Shown one piece after another: positions 53,265 through 62,464 of a stretch of DNA of 64,000 bases (position 1 is the stretch's first letter; each line of letters begins with the position of its first letter). A program made the position numbers and the translations under genes. The stretch comes from Bog-756 sp963704615. GTDB taxonomy: Bacteria; Actinomycetota; Acidimicrobiia; Acidimicrobiales; RAAP-2. The notes under the pieces were generated by a model. That model made no database searches. It worked only from the letters and a program-made list of their open reading frames with translations, and was not told the DNA's origin. Where the stretch lies: contig OY969923.1 in NCBI GenBank assembly GCA_963704615.1, positions 1,612,001 through 1,676,000 on the forward strand, given 5' to 3'.

Positions 53265-54311
53265 ATGACGGAAATCCTCACCGACACCCCCCAAAAGGGT
53301 TCAGGGGCAGACGACACCGACAAGGGGCACGGCGGTGCCCCCGATGGCGACGACGTGTTCAGGTCGATGGTGACGAGGCTGTCGCGCCAGTCGGTCGACA
53401 AGCATTTTGACGCTTTTGCAGACGTGGACTGGGAATCCCCCGAAATGGCGATCAGTCCTGATGACCCGCGGTTCGTACTGTGGTCATCCGACCCGCTGGC
53501 CGCCACCGACTGGTTTCAGGCTCAATCCCGGCAGATTCGCTCACGCGTGGCCCTACACCGGGTGGCTGCGGCAATGCGCATTGGTTGGGAGTTCGAGAAC
53601 GTTCTCCAACGAGGCCTGCTCGAATACGCGTTCTGGCTTCCGAACAAACGCCCGGAGTTCCGTTATATCCACCACGAGATCGCCGAGGAATCGCAGCACA
53701 CGATGATGTTCCAAGAAGTCATCGACCGAAGTGATCTCGACGTCGGTGGCATGCCCCTGGGGATCAAACTCGCCTCACGGCCCGTCGTGTGGCTGAGCCG
53801 GCTCTTCCCGGCACTGTTCTTCCTATTCGTGCTGGCCGGCGAGGACCCGGTCGACCACCTCCAACGCCGGCAGCTGCGCTCCGGCGACACCCACCCGGTG
53901 ATCGACCGCATCATCCGGATCCACGTGACCGAGGAGGCGCGGCACATTTCCTTCGCTCGTCAGTACCTGAAGCGAACCGTTCCCCGCCTGGGCTTCGTGC
54001 GCCGAAGGATCCTCGGCGCGACCGCTCCATTCCTCTTCGGGACCATGAGCAGGCTGATGTGCTTCCCGCCCTCCAGCCTGGTACGCACCTACGGGGTGCC
54101 CCGCTCGCAGCTTCGGAGGCAGCTCCGTTCGGCTGCAGGTCGCCAGCTGCTGCGCGACTCGGTGGCCAAGCCCCGCAACCTGTGTGCGGAGCTTGGGCTC
54201 ATAAGCCCGGTCGAGCGTCATGCCTGGCGACTCATGGGAATATGGGACGAGGACGCGGCGGTCCGGGTCCCGAAGGCTCTCGACAGCCGTGACCCCAAGG
54301 AGGAAGAGTGA
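53265..54311 (+). CDS. AurF-like diiron oxygenase
   Basis: A 348-residue member of the p-aminobenzoate N-oxygenase (AurF) type diiron family. Iron ligands are visible as an early Glu (GWEFENVLQRGLLEYAFW), EIAEESQHTMMF (ExxH) and IHVTEEARHISFARQYL (HxxEExxH). AurF-type enzymes oxidise aryl amines or related substrates. The first ~40 residues are polar and variable. I chose ATG 53265, shortly after GAGGAGCG. It diverges from merR. The substrate is unknown; other family members act on lipids or in natural-product synthesis. Confidence 0.82.
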   Translation: MTEILTDTPQKGSGADDTDKGHGGAPDGDDVFRSMVTRLSRQSVDKHFDAFADVDWESPEMAISPDDPRFVLWSSDPLAATDWFQAQSRQIRSRVALHRVAAAMRIGWEFENVLQRGLLEYAFWLPNKRPEFRYIHHEIAEESQHTMMFQEVIDRSDLDVGGMPLGIKLASRPVVWLSRLFPALFFLFVLAGEDPVDHLQRRQLRSGDTHPVIDRIIRIHVTEEARHISFARQYLKRTVPRLGFVRRRILGATAPFLFGTMSRLMCFPPSSLVRTYGVPRSQLRRQLRSAAGRQLLRDSVAKPRNLCAELGLISPVERHAWRLMGIWDEDAAVRVPKALDSRDPKEEE

Positions 54312-54576
54312 ACTCGACGTCGGATTCATGGGCTGTCCCGCCTCAGCGCTCATCGGGAACGTTGGATCCAAGTTGAGCTGACAGTGGACAGCTTCATTGT
54401 GAACCACCAGGAGTCGGTTGGAAATCAGACTTCCGCTCCACTAGGCACGGATGGGAGTTTCGGCACCCACAGGCACGCTTGAGGTGCGCAACTGAGCCGG
54501 TCCGAAGGTCCGCGATGATGAAACCAAGACTCGCGGGACGGGTGATGCGTCGGGCGATACTCGCCGTGGGTACGGC
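54312..54576. other. Gap before a histidine kinase fragment
   Basis: No gene is seen between the oxygenase and the kinase remnant. Confidence 0.4.
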
Positions 54577-54763
54577 TCATCGACGGTCGATCGGGAAGGT
54601 GACATGCAGACTCGTTCCAGCTCCTGTTGGACTTGCGATCTCCATCGTTCCGCCAAACGCCTCCACGCGGTCCCTCAGACTGATCAGGCCGGACCCTCCG
54701 GATGGGTCCGCTCCTCCGATGCCGTCATCGCGCACCGAGAGCTCGACCAGTGGCGATTACTCG
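54577..54763 (-). pseudogene. C-terminal fragment of a NarL-type histidine kinase
   Basis: The minus strand encodes PLVELSVRDDGIGGADPSGG, SGLISLRDRVEAFGGTMEIA and SPTGAGTSLHVTFPIDRR, then stop. This is the G-box end of a HATPase domain from HPK7/NarX-like kinases (DDGxGG, GLxxLxDRVEAxGG, GTxLxxxxP). An in-frame stop lies immediately upstream at 54764-54766 and no dimerisation or sensor domain is found. The partner regulator is absent, so it is a relic. Confidence 0.65.
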
Positions 54764-54766
54764 GTA

Positions 54767-55090
54767 TTCCGGGCCCCGGCAATCAGCGTGCAGCGACGAT
54801 CGTCCACCGGGGCGAGCAGCTCACTTTCGAATGCTCGACGAACATCTCGTTGACCACGCCAATCTGACATCCAACGTCTGAATGCCACGGCCCGTCACGT
54901 CGTCGGCGCCGATCGTGGCCATCGGAGCCTGGGGTGGCGCACTCCATTGTCTTTCCGACAGCGGGTTTGTTACTGTCCGATCAGGTGCTGGCGGAGTTCC
55001 ACCGATCACGCCGAACAGCATGAAAACGGGTGGAAGCGGTGAAAGCTCAAACTATGAAGCGGTGAGAGCTCAAACTATATGGAGGGCAAC
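54767..55090. other. Gap with short direct repeats before a secreted protein
   Basis: GAAAGCTCAAACTAT and GAGAGCTCAAACTAT occur in tandem near 55040-55079, just upstream of a gene whose first 15 nt are also duplicated. No gene is seen. Confidence 0.5.
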
Positions 55091-55768
55091 ATGAGAATTG
55101 GCGGAATGAGAATTGGCGGACTGATCGGCCGGTTGGTCCTGATGGGACTCGGTGTCATTCTGGTCCTCGGCGTCTGCGCCACAGCCGCCTCGGCGGGCAC
55201 GATCGAGAAGGCCAAGCTGTACCACGGGACGAACGACCAGCCGAACAGCTCTGGAGCGGCCAAGAAGGTCAACGAGGGCAGCGGCGGAGCGGGCGCGTTG
55301 TTGACGTCGAACGACTACGGCTATGGGCTCATCAGCGTCAACATCCCCCACGGGACGACCTTGAGCGACCTCACCGCATTGAATACCGGATACGAGGTCA
55401 CTGAAGGAACCTGCGGGGGCGGGTCGCCACGATTTCAAGTCGTCGTGCTGGCCCCCGGGGCCCCGAAGAAGGACACTCAGGTCTTCTACGTGTACTTCGG
55501 CACTCAGCCCTACGGCGGGTGCACGTCGCAACAGGGGCTCACGACAGAGGACGCCACCCAAGACGACTGGTGGCTGGCGCCGGGCAACAGCTACGAGTCC
55601 TATACGCAGGCTCTGGCCGCGATGGGCTCCGACCAGCTGATTTCGGTCCAAGTCGCCGTCGACGGCGGTTGGGATCAGAGCCCCTACACCACCCAGCAGG
55701 TTCTGATCCAGGACCTGACGGTGGGGATTGACGGCACCAACATGGCGTTCTACCCCCTCCCGAACTGA
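55091..55768 (+). CDS. Secreted protein, unknown family
   Basis: A 225-residue exported protein. GGAGGG precedes the ATG at 55091. The first codons are a perfect tandem duplication of 15 nt (MRIGG MRIGG), so ATG 55106 is a second possible start. The signal peptide (LVLMGLGVILVLGVCATAAS) ends near ASAG. The mature part begins TIEKAKLYHGTNDQPNSSGA and is beta-rich with two Cys (GTCGGG, YGGCTS). No enzyme motif or known family was recognised. Confidence 0.68.
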   Translation: MRIGGMRIGGLIGRLVLMGLGVILVLGVCATAASAGTIEKAKLYHGTNDQPNSSGAAKKVNEGSGGAGALLTSNDYGYGLISVNIPHGTTLSDLTALNTGYEVTEGTCGGGSPRFQVVVLAPGAPKKDTQVFYVYFGTQPYGGCTSQQGLTTEDATQDDWWLAPGNSYESYTQALAAMGSDQLISVQVAVDGGWDQSPYTTQQVLIQDLTVGIDGTNMAFYPLPN

Positions 55769-56141
55769 CCATCGGACGTCGCCCAAACGCAGTGACGTTA
55801 CACCGTGACGGGTGTCATCACCAATATGGGAGCTGAGTTGGGGACCGCCGAAGTTGAGGGTTGTGGTTGGCTCGATTTCAGTTGAGGACCAGGTCGCGGA
55901 CCTCCAATTGCCCGAGGGAGGTGTCGATTACGGCCCCTGGTGAGCGGTGCTTGCACGCCCCCTCGTGCTGCTTCGCCACGCAACGCGGTCGCACTTAAAC
56001 GCGCGCTTGACAGTGGCGGTTTGAAGACCAATGATCGCTACTGCTCGGACCTCGTGTGGAGCGGGGGCGGCGTTGAGGGGTGAGATACGGCGGGGTGCAC
56101 ATGGGCGTGCTTCCCATAGTGGATGGCGAAAGGGGTCGGTC
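55769..56141. other. Gap before the large repeat protein
   Basis: No gene is seen. GGTGTCATCACC at 55810-55821 is a small inverted repeat, possibly part of a terminator for the preceding gene. Confidence 0.4.
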
Positions 56142-59100
56142 ATGAGCACTCAGCTGCGGAGTTTGGTGTTTGCTGACAACAATGTCGGAAACCCACGAGG
56201 GCGCTCACGCTCGTTTGTTCATCTTTTGACCAGCCAGCGGTGGCGTCGGCGCGCGGGCCTTCGGCAGGGGGGAGCTGAGACCCACAAGCGGGCGCTCAGT
56301 CGTTTCCTCGTTGTTGCGGCCGCTGCATCGCTCGTCGGCAGCGTGCTGGGGGTTGTGGCGTTCGCCGAGCCTGCGTTCGCCGCCACTCCGACATTCGCGT
56401 TCGCGGGTCCCGGTGGAGGAAGTCAATGCAGCGGCACCACGTGCCAGCTCTTCGACGACAGTTTCAACGGGGCTATCTACTCGATCCTGACCGTCACCGA
56501 TAGCAACACCGGCGCCAGCCCCCCATTTCTCCAATCAGTCACGCCCGGCACCGGCTTCTCTTGCTCTTCGGCACCTCTCCCGCCCGAGCTAGCCGACAAC
56601 CCCAACGACTCGAATGCCGTCAACTCCACGTGGCCGCACCCCTCCTCGACCAAGTACCAGTGCCTCCTCACCATCGCCCCAGGACCGGCCAGCGGCGATG
56701 ACAGCGGAGTGAGCGGGGCCAACGCCGGGGTGAACACGGTGACGGTGGCGGAGACGGACAGCACCGGCACCACCACCGAGCCGTGGACGTTCGATGTCCT
56801 CCCTGCTCCCCTCTGTGCCGTGTCGGGCACGAACTCGTGGACGGGTGCGGCCGGCACCGCCGGGGCCCAGATCGCCCCGCTGGACACGATGTATGGCAAC
56901 CCGTCCGTCGCCGAATTCTGCGGCAACGGTGCCAACGGTCCCTCCGACACCCTCCTCACCAATGTCAGCACCTCGGGAGGAACGATCTTCACTGGCACCA
57001 GCCCGCTCGATACGGACGGCTCGGATGGCGTGGTCATCCAGGCCAGCCCGGGCCTCTATTGGACCGGCAACCAAGGCAGCAGCGGTGAGCAAGACGTCGA
57101 CGAATCAGGCGTCAATACGAGCGGCGCGACCTGGGGGACGGAGACGGAGACCGTCACCAACGTCGACGTGAACTCGTCGTGTTCTCCCAGCTGTCTCGTG
57201 ACCACCGGAAGTTCGGTTCCCGTCAGCTTCCCTTCGACCGTAGGCCTATCGGGAATCACCGTCTCCGGAACCGACATCCCGACCAATGACACCGTTACAA
57301 CCGGAGCGGGATCGGGGGATTTGGATCTGGCCACTGCGCCGACGGCCACCGTCGGCCCTGAGACCATCACCTTCCATTGGGCCAGCACGACCTCGGCACC
57401 GCCGAGCGGATTCTTGACGGACTCGTTCAACTCGTTGTCGAATGCCAGCTTCGCTGGCCACGCCGACCCCATCGCCAGCTGCCCACCGGCACCGGCGATG
57501 GTCGAGGCCGGTATTCCGTTCTGTCAGCTGCACTTCGATAGCAATGGCTCCGGGCCGCAGAAAGGCGACGCCGACCTCGATTACACAGGGCAGGCCCTTC
57601 CCACAACGACCGCACCCACGGTGGCCCTCAGCTCCGGCTCCGGCAGCATCGGTTCGAGCATCGCCATCACCGACCAAAGCGGAGCGTGCCCGGCCACCAT
57701 CGGGACGGGCACCACGGGGCAGGGATTCTTCAACGGCATCTACAACGCGGCGGGAACCAGCGTCACCTCGACCTACAACTGCTGGTACGGACTTGCCGGC
57801 GATGGAGCCCCGGTTAGCGTCACCGTGGGCGGCGTGCCGGCCACCGTAACCCCGAACAACTCGCAGACCGTCAATAACGTCGCCGTGACAAGCGGCGCCA
57901 ACCAGGTGGTGGACACCGCGGGGTTCCCCCAAAACCTCGAAGGTGACAATGTCAGCGGGGCCGGCATCCCTCCAGGTACCACGGTGACACAAGGTGGCGG
58001 AGGTTCTGCGCCAACCCAGGAGGTCATGACGCTGTCGAATGATGCGACAGCCAGCTCCGCCGGAGAGACCCTCACCTTCACAGCAGACGTGAGCGGAGCC
58101 CTTTACACTGTCGGCGGTCCCAGCAATTCCACCACCTATGACGGCGCCGGCACGATCACCGCCACGAGCGTAGCGAGCAGCTCGGACACAGTGAGTTGCA
58201 GCGGCACATCGGCGGGCACTGCCACTGCTCCCTACGGCGACCTCCTCGGTGACACCGTCACCGGCACCGACATCCCCGCCCACACAGAGGTCACGAATGT
58301 CGTCAACAGCGCGGCCCATACCTGTTCGTTGACCCTGTCGAACAACGCCACGGCCAACGATACCTCGGACACCCTGACGTTCCTTGCCGTGACCCTGAGA
58401 CCACCGCAGCTGAATGCCAGTTTCAGCATTCCTGCTGGCCTGTCAGCTGGAACTCAGCCGGTCGAGGTGTGCGAGTCGACCACGCCCATCAACGGCTTCG
58501 ACCTGGAGTTCGGCGTCAATGACATCACACCGGCCGGTAGCCTCCAGTACGTTTCCGGAAACTCGGGTCCGACAGAGATCTGCGCCTCGAGCAGCGTCTG
58601 GGTCGTGGCCCCAACCTCCACCAGCACCACAGTGACCGACGCCTCGAACAGCTCAGCATGGAGCGGGAGCGAGGTCACAGGATCCTCGGCTTACGACACG
58701 TCGACCGTGAACGGGGAGGTCGACGACGTTGCTCCCACCGGTACCGATTCCTACACCTATTGGAATGATGGTGACTGCGGCGTCTCGGAGGACTCCGCCG
58801 GTACCTCGGCGGGATCGGATCTGTCCCTGGGAACCCAATCGAGCACCGTGGGGCCGCTGCCCGAAGGCACCTACAGCTTCCAGGCCACCTATTCGGGGGA
58901 CTCCAACTACTCGGGATCTACCAGTCCGTGCGAACCCTTCTCGGTGGGCACGGCTTCCACCTCCGTCGCCACCACGGTCGACGACGCCTCCAACAACTCA
59001 GCGTGGAGCGGGGGCGAGGTCACCGGATCCTCGGCTTACGACACCTCGACCGTCAACGGGGAGGTGGGCAGCATCGCCCCCACCGGCACCGTGTCCTACA

Positions 59101-61682
59101 CCTACTGGAACGATGGCGACTGCGGCGTCTCGGAGAGCGCTGCCGGTACCTCGGCCGGCTCCAGCCTGTCCCTGGGAACCCAATCGAGTACCGAGGGACC
59201 CCTGGCCGCCGGCTCTTACAGCTTCCAGGCCACCTATTCGGGGGACTCCAACTACTCGGATTCCACCAGCGCCTGCGAACCCTTCTCGGTGGGCACGGCT
59301 TCTACCTCCACCAGCACCACCGTGACCGACGCGGCCACAAACTTGGCGTGGAGCGGGGGCGAGGTCACCGGATCCTCGGCCTACGACACCTCGACCGTGA
59401 ACGGGGAGGTGGGCAGCATCGCCCCCACCGGCACCGTGTCCTACACCTACTGGAACGATGGCGACTGCGGCGTCTCCGAGGACGCCGTCGGTACCTCGGC
59501 CGGGTCGAGCCTGTCCTTGGGAACCCAATCGAGTACCGAGGGACCCCTGGCCGCCGGCTCCTACAGCTTCCAGACCACCTATTCGGGCGACTCCAACTAC
59601 TCGGGATCCACCAGCCCCTGCGAGCCGTTCTCGGTGGGTCAGGCTTCCACCTCCGTCACCACCACCGTGGATGATGCGGCCACCAACTCGACGTGGAGCG
59701 GGAGCGAGGTCACCGGATCCTCGGCCTACGACACCTCGACCGTGAACGGGGAGGTGGGCAGCATCGCCCCCACCGGCACCGTGTCCTACACCTATTGGAA
59801 CGATGGTGACTGCGGCGTCTCCGAGAGCGCTGCCGGTACCTCGGCCGGCTCCAGCTTGTCCCTGGGAACCCAATCGAGCACCGAGGGACCGCTGGCGGAC
59901 GGCTCCTACAGCTTCCAGACCACGTATTCGGGCGACTCCAACTACTCGGGATCCACCAGCCCCTGCGAGCCATTTTCGGTGGGTCTGACCTCCACCTCCG
60001 TCGCCACCACGGTCGACGACGCCTCCAACAACACAACATGGAGCGGGAGCGAGGTCACCGGATCGTCGGCCTACGACACCTCGACCGTGAACGGGGAGGT
60101 GGGCAGCATCGCGCCCACCGGCACCGTGTCCTACACCTATTGGAACGATGGTGACTGCGGCGTCTCCGAGAGCGCTGCCGGTACCTCGGCCGGTTCGGAC
60201 CTGTCGCTGGGAACCCAATCGAGCACCGTGGGACCGCTACCGGAAGGCACCTACAGTTTCCAAGCCACTTATTCGGGGGACTCCAACTACTCGGGATCCA
60301 CCAGCCCCTGCGAACCATTCTCGGTGGGCACGGCTTCCTCCTCCACGACCTCCACGCCGACCAGCTCGAGTATCCCGCTGGGAAGCAGTAACACGGATGG
60401 GGCGACGGTCAGCGGCTTCGGCGGGGATGTCGATCCGACCGGAACCGTATCCTTCTACGAGTGCGGACCGACCGCGTCGGCCACGCCGTGCACCTCATCG
60501 TCGTGGACCCAGTTCGACACGGAGTCCCTGAACGGATCGTCCAATCCCGACACGGTCACCTCGCAGTCCTTCACTCCGGATGCCACAGGCACCTGGTGCT
60601 TCGCCACCGTCTACTCGGGCGACAGTAACTACACGTGGAGCTCGGACCAGGGCACCGATGAGTGCTTCATCGTCATCGGGGTCGGGTCCTCCACGACCAG
60701 CAGCCCGTCCAGCTCTACGGCGGCCCTCGACGGACCGAACAGCGACAACGTGGTAGTGACGGGAGCGGACGCGGCCAGCAACGCCCCCTATCCGACGGGC
60801 CGTGTGATCTTCTACACGTGCCCGGAGGGCGTGGACCCGTGCACCTCGGCCAACTGGACCCAGCTGGGATCCACGGTGATCTTGGGCACAGGGGAGGGGA
60901 ACACAAACTCGGCCACCTCGGTGGACTTCACCAACGATGCCACGGGCACCTGGTGCTTCGCCGCCGTCTACTCGGGAGACGGCAACTACGGTGGCAGCTC
61001 GGATCAGACCAGCCACGAGTGCTACACGGTGGCTCAAGCTTCCACCACCACCATCAGCGCACCGCTCAATACGACCATCAGCGAGGGCCAGTCCAATATC
61101 GACCAGGCCACGGTGTACGGCAACGACAACGACTCGAGTCCTCCGGCGCCAACCGGCACGGTGACCTTCTACCAGTGCGGCCCGACGGCCACGCCCACGG
61201 CCTGCACCGGTGGCACCCAGGTGGGCCATCCGGTCAACCTGACCACGTCCGGGTCCAACACCGCCACCGCCACCGCTAACTCGAGCGCCTTCACCCCGAC
61301 CGCCAGCCCGACGGCCATCGGCTACTGGTGCTTCCGGGCCGTCTACGGCGGTGACGGAAATTACTTCACCAGTTCGGACGACAGCAGCACCAACGAGTGT
61401 TTCTACGTGAGTGGGCCGCTGATCATCACCACGGCCTCCCCACTGCCACAGGGCGCGGAGCACGTCTCCTACCACGACCAGTTGCAGGCAGCCGGCGGGA
61501 CGATGCCCTATTCCTGGAGCAAGAGCGGGGCCCTGCCCCGCGGCATGACCCTGAGCCCCTCGGGCCTTTTGTCGGGGACCCCGACACGGACCGGTACGTT
61601 CACCTTCACGGCCAAGGTCCATGACTCGACCAAGCCGAAGCACGAGAAGGCCACGAAGTCACTGACCATCGACATCCCGTAA
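56142..61682 (+). CDS. Giant secreted Ig-like repeat protein
   Basis: A 1,846-residue surface or secreted protein. The N-terminal leader is long: a basic stretch and then SRFLVVAAAASLVGSVLGVV to about residue 80. Residues ~80-820 hold variable beta domains, several with the pattern GxxVSGxxIPxxTxVT. Five nearly identical 115-residue repeats follow, encoded by 58616-60335 with a 345-bp period; each has SSAYDTSTVNGEV, YTYWNDGDCGVSE, and YSFQATYSGDSNYSGST. Three diverged Ig-like domains then follow. The protein closes with a putative-Ig domain (LPRGMTLSPSGLLSGTPTRT). The ATG at 56142 follows AAAGGGG. No sortase signal is seen. Adhesion is the likely role. Confidence 0.82.
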   Translation: MSTQLRSLVFADNNVGNPRGRSRSFVHLLTSQRWRRRAGLRQGGAETHKRALSRFLVVAAAASLVGSVLGVVAFAEPAFAATPTFAFAGPGGGSQCSGTTCQLFDDSFNGAIYSILTVTDSNTGASPPFLQSVTPGTGFSCSSAPLPPELADNPNDSNAVNSTWPHPSSTKYQCLLTIAPGPASGDDSGVSGANAGVNTVTVAETDSTGTTTEPWTFDVLPAPLCAVSGTNSWTGAAGTAGAQIAPLDTMYGNPSVAEFCGNGANGPSDTLLTNVSTSGGTIFTGTSPLDTDGSDGVVIQASPGLYWTGNQGSSGEQDVDESGVNTSGATWGTETETVTNVDVNSSCSPSCLVTTGSSVPVSFPSTVGLSGITVSGTDIPTNDTVTTGAGSGDLDLATAPTATVGPETITFHWASTTSAPPSGFLTDSFNSLSNASFAGHADPIASCPPAPAMVEAGIPFCQLHFDSNGSGPQKGDADLDYTGQALPTTTAPTVALSSGSGSIGSSIAITDQSGACPATIGTGTTGQGFFNGIYNAAGTSVTSTYNCWYGLAGDGAPVSVTVGGVPATVTPNNSQTVNNVAVTSGANQVVDTAGFPQNLEGDNVSGAGIPPGTTVTQGGGGSAPTQEVMTLSNDATASSAGETLTFTADVSGALYTVGGPSNSTTYDGAGTITATSVASSSDTVSCSGTSAGTATAPYGDLLGDTVTGTDIPAHTEVTNVVNSAAHTCSLTLSNNATANDTSDTLTFLAVTLRPPQLNASFSIPAGLSAGTQPVEVCESTTPINGFDLEFGVNDITPAGSLQYVSGNSGPTEICASSSVWVVAPTSTSTTVTDASNSSAWSGSEVTGSSAYDTSTVNGEVDDVAPTGTDSYTYWNDGDCGVSEDSAGTSAGSDLSLGTQSSTVGPLPEGTYSFQATYSGDSNYSGSTSPCEPFSVGTASTSVATTVDDASNNSAWSGGEVTGSSAYDTSTVNGEVGSIAPTGTVSYTYWNDGDCGVSESAAGTSAGSSLSLGTQSSTEGPLAAGSYSFQATYSGDSNYSDSTSACEPFSVGTASTSTSTTVTDAATNLAWSGGEVTGSSAYDTSTVNGEVGSIAPTGTVSYTYWNDGDCGVSEDAVGTSAGSSLSLGTQSSTEGPLAAGSYSFQTTYSGDSNYSGSTSPCEPFSVGQASTSVTTTVDDAATNSTWSGSEVTGSSAYDTSTVNGEVGSIAPTGTVSYTYWNDGDCGVSESAAGTSAGSSLSLGTQSSTEGPLADGSYSFQTTYSGDSNYSGSTSPCEPFSVGLTSTSVATTVDDASNNTTWSGSEVTGSSAYDTSTVNGEVGSIAPTGTVSYTYWNDGDCGVSESAAGTSAGSDLSLGTQSSTVGPLPEGTYSFQATYSGDSNYSGSTSPCEPFSVGTASSSTTSTPTSSSIPLGSSNTDGATVSGFGGDVDPTGTVSFYECGPTASATPCTSSSWTQFDTESLNGSSNPDTVTSQSFTPDATGTWCFATVYSGDSNYTWSSDQGTDECFIVIGVGSSTTSSPSSSTAALDGPNSDNVVVTGADAASNAPYPTGRVIFYTCPEGVDPCTSANWTQLGSTVILGTGEGNTNSATSVDFTNDATGTWCFAAVYSGDGNYGGSSDQTSHECYTVAQASTTTISAPLNTTISEGQSNIDQATVYGNDNDSSPPAPTGTVTFYQCGPTATPTACTGGTQVGHPVNLTTSGSNTATATANSSAFTPTASPTAIGYWCFRAVYGGDGNYFTSSDDSSTNECFYVSGPLIITTASPLPQGAEHVSYHDQLQAAGGTMPYSWSKSGALPRGMTLSPSGLLSGTPTRTGTFTFTAKVHDSTKPKHEKATKSLTIDIP
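58616..60335 (+). repeat. Five tandem 345-bp repeats within the giant protein gene
   Basis: The unit is exactly 345 bp (115 codons). Copies are close to identical at the DNA level, including synonymous positions in long runs, which points to recent duplication or gene conversion. The last copies merge into diverged Ig-like domains. Confidence 0.9.
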
Positions 61683-61987
61683 AGGCAGCACTCGCCAGAA
61701 AGGCGCTGGTTGAGCGGTCATGGTTGGCCGATCAGGCTCAAACACGCGTCGGTCGGGCTGCTATTGGAGAAGCGATTTCGGGAACGGGCTGTGGTGCATG
61801 TGGTACGACGAGCGCCTCCCAGTGGGCGACATCCGAGCCGCCGCTCCTACTCGGTGCATGAGGTCTGTCGCCACGAAATTCGATCGGGGTCGACGAAGAG
61901 TGTGAGAGCTGCCGTCAGTGAAGGGCCAGCTTGTGTAGATTCTCGGGTCACCAGAACCTCGTTCTCGCACCGAGGAGGCCCTCCACT
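61683..61987. other. Gap after the giant protein gene
   Basis: No gene is seen. GAGGAGG at 61972-61978 is the ribosome binding site of the next gene. Confidence 0.4.
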
Positions 61988-62434
61988 TTGACCTCTCCAC
62001 CGCCCCCACACGATGCCATCGGTGCTCTCAACGAGGTGCTCAGCGAGGTTGTCGATGTCGTCCAGGACGTAAAGCAGGCCGACAGAAAGATCCCGGAGAA
62101 TCACAGATTGCATGCCCAGCTCGACAGGCTATTCGACGACCTGAGGAGCTGGGCACATCTTCTCATTGAGGAAGACGAGCAGCTTGGTACCTCACCTCTT
62201 GGGAGGATCCCGAGCGTCGCCGGCCGAACGCCACCAAACCTTTGGCCGGGAGCCGTTACGGACGAAGAGGTCCGCGAAACCATAGTCGGTCATCTTGACC
62301 GACTTGCAGCTCACGTATCGGGTGCCCTTGCAGTGCAACACGATGTCCATTCGCGGGTCGTACTTGCGGACATCCAGCAACAATTGATCGACCATATTCG
62401 GATACTCGACGAAAGGAATCGATCCGCTGACTGA
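61988..62434 (+). CDS. Hypothetical helical protein
   Basis: A 148-residue protein without a recognised family. GAGGAGG lies 9 nt before the TTG at 61988, which I prefer to the ATG at 61931. The first half is strongly helical and charged (ALNEVLSEVVDVVQDVKQAD, LDRLFDDLRSWAHLLIEEDE). The second half has two further helices after a Pro/Gly hinge. It is predicted cytoplasmic. Its last codons are part of a 19-nt tandem duplication, and a FAD monooxygenase begins 30 nt after the stop. Confidence 0.6.
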   Translation: MTSPPPPHDAIGALNEVLSEVVDVVQDVKQADRKIPENHRLHAQLDRLFDDLRSWAHLLIEEDEQLGTSPLGRIPSVAGRTPPNLWPGAVTDEEVRETIVGHLDRLAAHVSGALAVQHDVHSRVVLADIQQQLIDHIRILDERNRSAD

Positions 62435-62453
62435 GAATCGATCCGCTGACTGA
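62416..62453. repeat. Perfect 19-nt tandem duplication across a stop codon
   Basis: GAATCGATCCGCTGACTGA occurs twice in direct succession. The first copy ends in the stop codon of the hypothetical gene; the second lies in the spacer before the monooxygenase. Confidence 0.85.
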
Positions 62454-62464
62454 GAGGTCCGAGA

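Noticed and set aside
58616..60335. CRISPR-like array
   Set aside because: The regular repeats are 345 bp, fully coding and without spacers. They are protein domain repeats.
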